This document shows, piece by piece, positions 57,845 through 64,000 of a stretch of DNA of 64,000 bases (its first letter is position 1; every line of letters starts with the position of its first letter). Position numbers and translations under genes: made by a program. The notes beneath the pieces were generated by a model, which was not told the origin of the DNA, made no database searches, and worked only from the letters and a program-made list of their open reading frames with translations. Where the stretch lies: contig NZ_JAHEAG010000001.1 in NCBI RefSeq assembly GCF_018596315.1, positions 310,001 through 374,000 on the forward strand, read 5' to 3'. Source of the stretch: Bradyrhizobium sp. SRL28. GTDB taxonomy: Bacteria; Pseudomonadota; Alphaproteobacteria; Rhizobiales; Xanthobacteraceae.

Positions 57845-57882
57845 TCCGGAAAAGTGGACACCGGTTTTCCGAAGAGATCATG
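57841..57882. repeat. palindromic repeat ATGATCCGGAAAA/TTTTCCG..GATCAT
   Basis: CGGAAAA and TTTTCCG arms with outer ATGATC/GATCAT. It begins at the stop codon of the binding-protein gene and may act as a message-stabilising hairpin before the permease gene. Confidence 0.65.
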
Positions 57883-57952
57883 CTCAGACAAAAAAGAAGG
57901 CGGGATGACGAAAGTCATCGCGCGCTGACGCCTTATCCGACAAGATAGGCGT

Positions 57953-58927
57953 ATGCGTATCCTGAGCGTTGCGGGGCGGCGGCTTGCCGCCTCGATCCCG
58001 ACCCTTGTCCTGATCCTGATCGGCGTGTTCCTGCTGCTGCAGTTCGCGCCGGGCGACACCGTTGACGCCATGATGGCGCAGATGGGTGGCGGGGACGCCG
58101 CGACCGCCAAGGAGCTGCGCAAGTTCTACGGGCTCGACCTCTCGATCCCGGCGCAACTTGGCAACTACCTCTGGCGGCTGGTGCGGCTCGATCTCGGCTT
58201 CTCCTCGATCTACGGCAAGCCGGTGGCGTCGGTCATTATCGAGCGGCTGCCGCCGACGATTCTCTTGATGACCGCGTCGCTCTCCTTTGCGTTCTTCTTT
58301 GGCCTCGTGTTCGGCGTGATCGCAGCCCGCGGCGTCAACCGCTGGCCGGATACGCTGATCTCCACCCTTGGCCTGATCTTCTATGCGACGCCCTCGTTCT
58401 GGTTTGGGCTGATGGCGATCGTGGTGTTTTCCGTTTACCTGCAATGGCTGCCGCCGGGCGGGTTCGAGGACATTGGCACGGTTCGGACCGGCATCTGGCG
58501 CGTGTTCGATATTGCGAGCCATCTGGTGCTGCCGACGCTGACGCTTGGGCTGATCTTCCTCGCAATCTATCTGCGCATCATGCGCGCCTCGATGCTGGAG
58601 GTGCTCAACCTCGACTATGTCCGCACCGCGCGCGCAAAAGGCCTCGACGAGACCCGCGTGGTGACGCGGCACGTGCTGCGCAATGCGCTGCTGCCGATGG
58701 TGACGCTGATCGGGCTGCAGGCCGGCACCATGCTGGGCGGATCGGTGGTGGTTGAAAGCGTGTTCTCGCTGCCGGGCCTCGGACGCCTTGCGTATGAATC
58801 GGTGGTGCAGCGCGATCTGAATACGCTGCTCGGCATCGTGTTCGTCTCGGCGCTGCTTGTCATATCAGTCAACTTCGTCGTCGACCTGATCTATGCGCGG
58901 CTCGATCCGCGCATCACGGCGGGTTAA
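57953..58927 (+). CDS. peptide-type ABC transporter permease (DppB-like)
   Basis: A 324-residue permease. The start MRILSVAGRRLAASIPTLVL and the following IGVFLLLQFAPGD are typical of DppB. About six hydrophobic segments follow, with the EAA loop NLDYVRTARAKGLDETRVVT and the C-terminal DLIYARLDPRITAG. It starts 108 bases after the binding-protein gene, across a repeat, and five bases before the next permease gene. Confidence 0.92.
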   Translation: MRILSVAGRRLAASIPTLVLILIGVFLLLQFAPGDTVDAMMAQMGGGDAATAKELRKFYGLDLSIPAQLGNYLWRLVRLDLGFSSIYGKPVASVIIERLPPTILLMTASLSFAFFFGLVFGVIAARGVNRWPDTLISTLGLIFYATPSFWFGLMAIVVFSVYLQWLPPGGFEDIGTVRTGIWRVFDIASHLVLPTLTLGLIFLAIYLRIMRASMLEVLNLDYVRTARAKGLDETRVVTRHVLRNALLPMVTLIGLQAGTMLGGSVVVESVFSLPGLGRLAYESVVQRDLNTLLGIVFVSALLVISVNFVVDLIYARLDPRITAG

Positions 58928-58931
58928 GGCG

Positions 58932-59762
58932 ATGGATGCGATCAAGCGCTATTTCAGAAGTCCCGCCGCGGTCGCAGGCCTGATCCTGCTCGTGATCGTG
59001 ATCGCGATGGCGATCTCGGCCGGCTGGCTCTATCCGCGCGATCCGCTGGCGCTGGCCGGCCGTCCCCTGATCTGGCCGTTCTCCAACCCGCGCTTCCTGC
59101 TCGGCACCGACAATTCGGGGCGCGATATCGCCGCGCAGATTTTCTATGGCGCGCGCATATCGCTGCTGATCGGCGGCGTCGCCACCGCGATCGCGATCCT
59201 GATCGGGATCCTCGTTGGCGCTTTCGCCGGCTATTACGGCGGCTGGGTCGACAATGTGCTGATGCGAGTTACCGAGGCGTTCCAGACGCTGCCGAACTTC
59301 GTGCTGCTGCTGGTGCTGGTCGCGGTGTTCGGCTCGACGCTGACCACCGTCACCATCGCGGTCGGCGTGGTGTCGTGGCCGGCACCAGCGCGGCTGACCC
59401 GCGCGGAATTCCTGTCGCTGCGCAACCGCGAATTCGTCCAGGCCGGCCGGACGCTCGGCATGAAGAATATCCAGCTCATCTTTGGCGAGATCCTGCCCAA
59501 TGCGCTGCCGCCGGTCATCGTCTATGCCAGCGTCGTCATGGCGGTCGCGATACTCCTCGAAAGCGCGCTGGCCTTCCTGCGGCTGTCCGATCCCAACGTG
59601 GCGTCGTGGGGCAACCTCATCGGCCTCGGCCGCGACGTGTTGCGCGTGCAGTGGTACGTCTCGGCAATCCCCGGCATTGCCATCCTCGTCACCGTGCTGG
59701 CGGTATCGCTGGTCGGCCAGGGCCTCAACGACGCGCTCAATCCGAGGCTGAAGGGTCGATGA
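58932..59762 (+). CDS. peptide-type ABC transporter permease (DppC-like)
   Basis: A 276-residue permease. It has RFLLGTDNSGRDIAAQIFYG and the DppC core GYYGGWVDNVLMRVTEAFQT, then REFVQAGRTLGMKNIQLIFG and a C-terminal SLVGQGLNDALNPRLKGR. It pairs with the DppB-like permease. ATG 58932 follows the upstream stop by four bases. Its end overlaps the ATPase start by four bases (ATGA). Confidence 0.92.
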   Translation: MDAIKRYFRSPAAVAGLILLVIVIAMAISAGWLYPRDPLALAGRPLIWPFSNPRFLLGTDNSGRDIAAQIFYGARISLLIGGVATAIAILIGILVGAFAGYYGGWVDNVLMRVTEAFQTLPNFVLLLVLVAVFGSTLTTVTIAVGVVSWPAPARLTRAEFLSLRNREFVQAGRTLGMKNIQLIFGEILPNALPPVIVYASVVMAVAILLESALAFLRLSDPNVASWGNLIGLGRDVLRVQWYVSAIPGIAILVTVLAVSLVGQGLNDALNPRLKGR

Positions 59763-61390
59763 GCGAGCAAGAAACCATCCTCTCGCTCGACCGCCTGAGC
59801 GTCCGCCTGCCCCGCGGCGCGGATCGGACGCATGCGCTCAGGGATGTGTCGCTGGAGATCGCGTCCAACGAAATCCTCTGCGTCGTCGGCGAATCCGGTT
59901 CCGGCAAGTCGATGATGGCGAATGCCGTCATGCGGCTGTTGCCCAATGAAGTGACAATCGACGGCGGCCGGGTGATGTTCGAAGGCCGCGACCTCTGTGC
60001 TGCATCTGTCGCCGAAATGCGCGAGGTTCGCGGCGCCGGCATTGCGATGATCTTCCAGGAGCCGATGACGGCGCTCAATCCGCTCCGTACCATCGGCGAC
60101 CAGATCGCCGAGATGTTTTCGATCCACACCGAATTGTCGAAGGCCGAGATCAGCGACAAGGTGCTCGCACTGCTCGCCGACGTCCGCATTCCCGATCCCA
60201 AAGTCGCGGCCAAGGCCTACCCGCACGAACTCTCCGGCGGCCAGCGGCAACGCGCCATGATCGCGATGGCGCTGGCGCTCGATCCGAAGCTCTTGATCGC
60301 GGACGAGCCGACGACTGCGCTCGATGTCACCACGCAGGCGCAGATCCTGAAATTGATCCGCGACCTGCAGCAGCGCCGCAGGACCGCGGTCATGTTCATT
60401 ACCCATGATTTCGGCGTCGTCGCCGAGATCGCCGACCGCGTGGTGGTGATGCAGCACGGCGTCATCGTCGAACAGGGTACAGCCGGCGCCGTGCTGCACC
60501 ATCCGCAGCACGCCTACACCAAACAGCTTATCGCCGCCGTCCCGCCGCTGAAGGCGCCGCCGCCCCGCGCGCTTGCGGCCGACAACATCCTGACGATTAC
60601 CGATGTCTCGAAGACCTACCGCACCGGCGGCTTTCTCGGGCGCGGCGCACGGGTGACGCCGGCCGTGAAGAACGTCTCGCTCAACCTGCCGCGGGGCGCG
60701 ACGCTCGGCATTGTCGGCGAATCCGGCTCCGGCAAATCGACGCTGGCGCGCTGCATCGTGCGGCTGATCGATCCGGATGCCGGAGCGATCGTGCTCGATG
60801 GCAATGACTGGGCAAAGATGCCGCGCGAAAAAGTCCGCCGCGAGACGCGCCATATCCAAATGGTGTTTCAGGACCCGTTCGCTTCCCTCAATCCGCGCCG
60901 CAAGGCGGCCGAACTGGTGGCGCAAGGCCCAATCGTTCACGGCACGCCGCGGGCGCAGGCGATTGCGGATGCGAAGGAATTGTTCGCACTCGTCGGGCTC
61001 GATCCTTCCTCCGCCGACCGCTATCCGCATGAATTCTCCGGCGGCCAGCGGCAGCGTATTGGCCTGGCACGGGCACTGGCGCTGAAACCGGACGTCCTGG
61101 TCGCCGATGAGCCGGTGTCGGCGCTCGATGTTTCCGTGCAGGCGCAGGTGCTGAAGCTGCTTGCGGAATTGCGCGCGCGGCTCGGGCTGTCCATCGTATT
61201 CATCACGCATGATCTGCGCGTGGCGGCGCAAATCTGCGACCTCGTGGCTGTCATGAAGGACGGCGAAGTAGTGGAGCATGGGCTCGCCGGCGAGGTGTTC
61301 GGCAACCCGAAGCACCCCTATACGCGCGCGCTGCTCGACTCGATTCCGGGCGGGGAATTTGCGAGAGAGCACGATACGGCGGCGGTGTAG
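59759..61390 (+). CDS. fused double ATPase of a peptide-type ABC transporter (DppD-DppF)
   Basis: A 543-residue protein with two ABC domains. Domain 1 (about 1-260) has GESGSGKSM, LSGGQRQRAMIAMAL and LLIADEPTTALD. Domain 2 (about 275-535) has GESGSGKST, FSGGQRQRIGLARALAL and VLVADEPVSALDV. The oligopeptide C-terminal motif HPQHAYTKQL or HPYTRALL follows each. It replaces the separate DppD and DppF of typical systems. It converges on the PuuB-like oxidase gene. Confidence 0.92.
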   Translation: MSEQETILSLDRLSVRLPRGADRTHALRDVSLEIASNEILCVVGESGSGKSMMANAVMRLLPNEVTIDGGRVMFEGRDLCAASVAEMREVRGAGIAMIFQEPMTALNPLRTIGDQIAEMFSIHTELSKAEISDKVLALLADVRIPDPKVAAKAYPHELSGGQRQRAMIAMALALDPKLLIADEPTTALDVTTQAQILKLIRDLQQRRRTAVMFITHDFGVVAEIADRVVVMQHGVIVEQGTAGAVLHHPQHAYTKQLIAAVPPLKAPPPRALAADNILTITDVSKTYRTGGFLGRGARVTPAVKNVSLNLPRGATLGIVGESGSGKSTLARCIVRLIDPDAGAIVLDGNDWAKMPREKVRRETRHIQMVFQDPFASLNPRRKAAELVAQGPIVHGTPRAQAIADAKELFALVGLDPSSADRYPHEFSGGQRQRIGLARALALKPDVLVADEPVSALDVSVQAQVLKLLAELRARLGLSIVFITHDLRVAAQICDLVAVMKDGEVVEHGLAGEVFGNPKHPYTRALLDSIPGGEFAREHDTAAV

Positions 61391-61412
61391 CGGCTCCCTC
61401 GCCCCGCTCGCA

Positions 61413-62723
61413 TCACGCCATCTCCCGCGCGTCGCGACGTCGATAGACCAGCAGCATCAGCGGGGCCAGCTTGCGCAGGATGCCATGCCCCACGATCGGC
61501 ACCGGCTCGGTGAACGGCAGCGCCAGCTCGTTTTCCGGCACGCCGCGAACGGCCTTTGCGAGTTCATTGCCGAGCGGAATCGTCAACGCTACAGCGCGGC
61601 CGTTGCAGCCGGTCCAGCCGTAGGCATTGGGTCCAAGCTTGTGAATGCGCGGCAGAAAATCCGTGGTCATGCCGACATAGCCGTTCCAGACATAGTCGAA
61701 CGAGACCTCGCCGATCTGCGGCCACAGCCGCTGCAGCCGCTCCGTGACGCGCGCCTTGATCCGCTCCACCTTGTTGCCGGGACCGATCACCGCGCCGCCG
61801 GTGACGAGACGGTTTCGCGCGTCATAACGCGCGAAATAGAGTTCGCCATGGGTATCCGACATCGCCTGCCGGCCGGGGATAATTGTCTTGCGGACGTTGT
61901 CGGACAGCGGCTGCGTCGCCATCTGCCAGGACAGCACCGGCATCACCTCGCGGGCGATATCAGGCGCCAGCGATTTTGAGAATTCGCCGCTGTAGGCGTT
62001 GGTCGCCATGACAAGCGCGCGGCCGGAAATCTCGCCTTTCGCCGTCTTCACCACCCAGCGGTCGTTGCGGCGCTCAAAGCTTTCCGCCGGCGAGCGCGCG
62101 TAGATGCGCGCGCCCAGCCCAAGCACGGTGCGCGCGAGGCCGCGGGCCAGCGCCAGCGGGTTGATGTGGCCGCCGGTCCTGTTCCAGAAGCCGCCGAACC
62201 ATGCATCGGAGCCGAGCATGTCCCGCGCCTGATCGCGCGACAGCAATTCGACCGGCGCGCCGAATTTCGACCACTGCCGCACGCGCCGCTCCGCGATCTT
62301 GATACGGCCGGGCGAATGCACCGGCTGCACCCAGCCGGCCTGTTCCCCCTCGGCATCGATGTTGTAGCGCCTTGTCACGTCGAACAGATAAGAAGCACTG
62401 TCGCGCAGCATGCCGACAAAACGTTCTCCCGCCTCGCCGTGTTTGGCAACAATGTCCTCCGGATCGGGCCGCGACAGCGTCGGGATCACCTGGCCGTTGT
62501 TGCGCCCGGAGGCGCCCCAGCCCGGCTCCGCTGCCTCGACGATCGCGACATCGACGCCGGCCTCGCGCAGATGCAGCGCGGTGGAAAGGCCGGTGAAACC
62601 GCCGCCGATCACGATCACGTCCGCCTGCTGCGTGCCGGTCAGTTCGGGCAAATCAGGCCCTGAAGGCGTCACGGCCGCCCACAGCGAATTGGGCCAGCGG
62701 ACGTTACTCATATTCATCGGCAT
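61413..62723 (-). CDS. FAD-dependent oxidoreductase, PuuB/DAO-like
   Basis: A 436-residue flavoprotein of the D-amino-acid-oxidase/PuuB family. The FAD site is VIVIGGGFTGLSTALHLREA; other blocks are WGASGRNNGQVIPTLSRPDP, LVMATNAYSG and GWTGCNGRAVALTIPLGNEL. It would oxidise an amine, such as gamma-glutamylputrescine, but no putrescine genes are nearby. The first methionine is at 62723; MSNVRWPN at 62711 is an alternative. A GTG-started VOC gene lies divergent. Confidence 0.88.
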   Translation of the reverse strand: MPMNMSNVRWPNSLWAAVTPSGPDLPELTGTQQADVIVIGGGFTGLSTALHLREAGVDVAIVEAAEPGWGASGRNNGQVIPTLSRPDPEDIVAKHGEAGERFVGMLRDSASYLFDVTRRYNIDAEGEQAGWVQPVHSPGRIKIAERRVRQWSKFGAPVELLSRDQARDMLGSDAWFGGFWNRTGGHINPLALARGLARTVLGLGARIYARSPAESFERRNDRWVVKTAKGEISGRALVMATNAYSGEFSKSLAPDIAREVMPVLSWQMATQPLSDNVRKTIIPGRQAMSDTHGELYFARYDARNRLVTGGAVIGPGNKVERIKARVTERLQRLWPQIGEVSFDYVWNGYVGMTTDFLPRIHKLGPNAYGWTGCNGRAVALTIPLGNELAKAVRGVPENELALPFTEPVPIVGHGILRKLAPLMLLVYRRRDAREMA

Positions 62724-62808
62724 CCTTTCTTGCAGGCGCCTTATCCTTGCAGGGGCCTTGTCGTTCTGCTTAGTTTAGCCCGCTAATCAGCCCCAAGGAA
62801 ATAACAGA

Positions 62809-63663
62809 GTGGCACTCAAAAACGTCATCGGAATCGATCACGCCGTGGTCATGGTGAAGGACCTCGACAAGGCGGCCGAGAATTACAAGCGGCTGGGCTT
62901 CACCGTGTCGCCGCGCGGCACCCACAGCACGCATATGGGATCGGGCAACTACACCATCATGTTCGACCCCGACTATATGGAATTGCTCGGCGTGCTCAGG
63001 CCGACGGAACATAATGAGCCAGCGCGGGCGTTTCTCGAAAAGAGCGGTGAAGGCATCGAGCGCATCGCCTTCACCGCCGTGGATTCGGCGCAGGGCGCGG
63101 AAGAGATTCTCGCGCGTGGCTATGTCCCCGTTGGTCCCACTGATTTCGAGCGGCCGGTGACGATGCCTGACGGGACCGAATCCGCAGCCAGGTTCCGGAC
63201 CTTTCAATGGCCGACGGTGGAAGCGCCGGGCGGCGTGCGCATCTTTGCCTGCCAGCACAAGACGCGCGAGACGGTGTGGATTCCCGAACTGATGAAGCAT
63301 GCCAATGGCGCCAAGCGCCTGAAGCAGGTGCTGATGGTCGCGCCGGAGCCGGCCAGGGAGGCCGCGCATATGTCCAAGCTGATCGATCGTGACGTTCGCA
63401 GCGAGTCCGATGGTGCGATCGCGGTGCCCTCCGGTGGCGACCGCGCCGACTTTGTGTTCCTGACCAAGGATCAACTCGGCAAGCGCTATCCCGGCGTGTC
63501 GCTGGCCGGCCTGCCCGAACGCGGCGGCGCGGGGCTCGTGATCGTGGCCGACGTCGCCGCGGCGCAGAAGGCATTGGGTGCTGTCGGCGTGAAAAAAGCT
63601 GATGGCGTGGTAGTACCGCCGGCTGAAGGCAACGGCACGATGCTGGCGTTCGTTAAGGGTTAA
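62809..63663 (+). CDS. VOC-superfamily (glyoxalase-like) protein
   Basis: A 284-residue protein with a glyoxalase-like domain: VIGIDHAVVMVKDLDKAAEN, YKRLGFTVSPRGTHSTHMGS and IMFDPDYMELLGV at the N-terminus; the C-terminal half is a second, degenerate module. Such proteins bind a divalent metal and act as dioxygenases, isomerases or fosfomycin-type transferases. The start is GTG 62809 with AAGGA before it. It is divergent from the oxidoreductase gene. Confidence 0.85.
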   Translation: MALKNVIGIDHAVVMVKDLDKAAENYKRLGFTVSPRGTHSTHMGSGNYTIMFDPDYMELLGVLRPTEHNEPARAFLEKSGEGIERIAFTAVDSAQGAEEILARGYVPVGPTDFERPVTMPDGTESAARFRTFQWPTVEAPGGVRIFACQHKTRETVWIPELMKHANGAKRLKQVLMVAPEPAREAAHMSKLIDRDVRSESDGAIAVPSGGDRADFVFLTKDQLGKRYPGVSLAGLPERGGAGLVIVADVAAAQKALGAVGVKKADGVVVPPAEGNGTMLAFVKG

Positions 63664-63672
63664 GGAATTCCG

Positions 63673-63836
63673 CGTGTCCCGGACGCGGTGCAGCCTAGGC
63701 GATGCGAAGCATCGTCCGGTAACGCTGCTCCGCTGAGCCGGGACCCAGTCTCGGCGTGGACCCCGGCTCAGCTGCGCACCGTAGGAGTCGCGCGAAGCGC
63801 GATCCCGAACCCGCTGCGCAGCGTCCGGGGAACGCC
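63673..63836. repeat. long repeat, CGTGTCCCGGACGC family
   Basis: It starts CGTGTCCCGGACGCGGTGCA and ends GCGCAGCGTCCGGGGAACGC. It is the second copy of the repeat at 55278 and lies between two convergent genes. Confidence 0.8.
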
Positions 63837-63844
63837 ACAGCCTG

Positions 63845-64000
63845 CTACTCCGCTGGCGCTGCCGCCGGCACTTGCGCGCTGTAATCCACACTCGGACTGG
63901 TCTTCGCCAGCGCGAACAGCCCGGCCGCCATCACCACGTAGGCCAGCGCCACGCCCGGTGTGACGCCGAGGCCACCGCCGATGCCGACGGCTTCGCCGTG
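63845..64000 (-). CDS. C-terminal end of a membrane protein
   Basis: A frame entering from the right edge ends at TAG 63845-63847. It encodes 51 residues: a glycine-rich HGEAVGIGGGLGV segment, one hydrophobic helix (VALAYVVMAAGLFALA) and a short alanine/proline-rich tail. This looks like the last membrane segment of a transporter; the family cannot be decided from the fragment. Confidence 0.6.
   Translation of the reverse strand, partial: HGEAVGIGGGLGVTPGVALAYVVMAAGLFALAKTSPSVDYSAQVPAAAPAE

Noticed and set aside
59522..61372. A 616-codon open frame on the minus strand
   Set aside because: It mirrors the double ATPase gene. The plus strand carries two complete sets of ABC motifs.

Overview
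The window is high-GC and densely coded, with short intergenic gaps and several families of long palindromic intergenic repeats. Protein resemblance points to an alphaproteobacterium of the Bradyrhizobium/Rhodopseudomonas group. This rests on my recognition of protein families and repeat style, not on a search. I see no rRNA, tRNA, CRISPR array, insertion sequence or phage gene. The content is mostly small-molecule catabolism and ABC transport, typical of a soil bacterium.

Layout. 1-87: the end of a DUF4399-like gene. 129-2502: two crotonase-family genes behind a TetR repressor with a strong palindromic operator. 2982-5050: a selenium-binding-protein/methanethiol-oxidase gene coupled to a small membrane protein. 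5072-19039: a nicotinate region. On the minus strand, 6-hydroxynicotinate reductase, a UPF0280 (ApbE-like) protein, a DUF1185 protein, a branched-chain-type ABC transporter and a MarR regulator form one probable operon. Facing them on the plus strand are nicotinate dehydrogenase nicA/nicB and pncB. 19085-24403: metY-like and hydrolase genes, then a GMC oxidoreductase, its small subunit and a cytoplasmic HtrA-like protease. 24791-30132: a Baeyer-Villiger-type monooxygenase and a single-chain biotin-dependent carboxylase.

30332-38890: an amidohydrolase, an NMT1-type ABC transporter, a GntR repressor, a SnoaL-like protein, a second amidohydrolase and an enolase-superfamily enzyme. A shared DNA motif at two promoters suggests that one GntR regulator controls the set. 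39025-47865: an orphan binding protein, hydantoinase/oxoprolinase A and B, a class III aminotransferase, an MFS transporter and a CmcJ/NvfI-type oxygenase, all on the minus strand. 48039-54179: an organosulfur (ssu-type) operon with two binding proteins, permease, ATPase, an acyl-CoA-dehydrogenase-like desulfurisation enzyme and an FMN monooxygenase. 54468-55790: a short-chain dehydrogenase homologue lacking its catalytic residues, and an HU protein. 56228-61390: a peptide/opine-type ABC transporter with fused ATPases. 61413-64000: a PuuB-like oxidase, a VOC protein and the end of a membrane-protein gene.

The most interesting unit is the nicotinate region. An aerobic-type cytochrome-linked nicotinate dehydrogenase sits beside a reductive 6-hydroxynicotinate reductase of the type known from anaerobic nicotinate fermentation. 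That reductase gene is translationally coupled to an ApbE-like UPF0280 gene, which may attach its covalent flavin. The next gene, DUF1185, is a candidate for the following ring-opening step. The second notable signal is the shared operator motif that ties two amidohydrolases, a transporter and a GntR regulator into one uncharacterised regulon.
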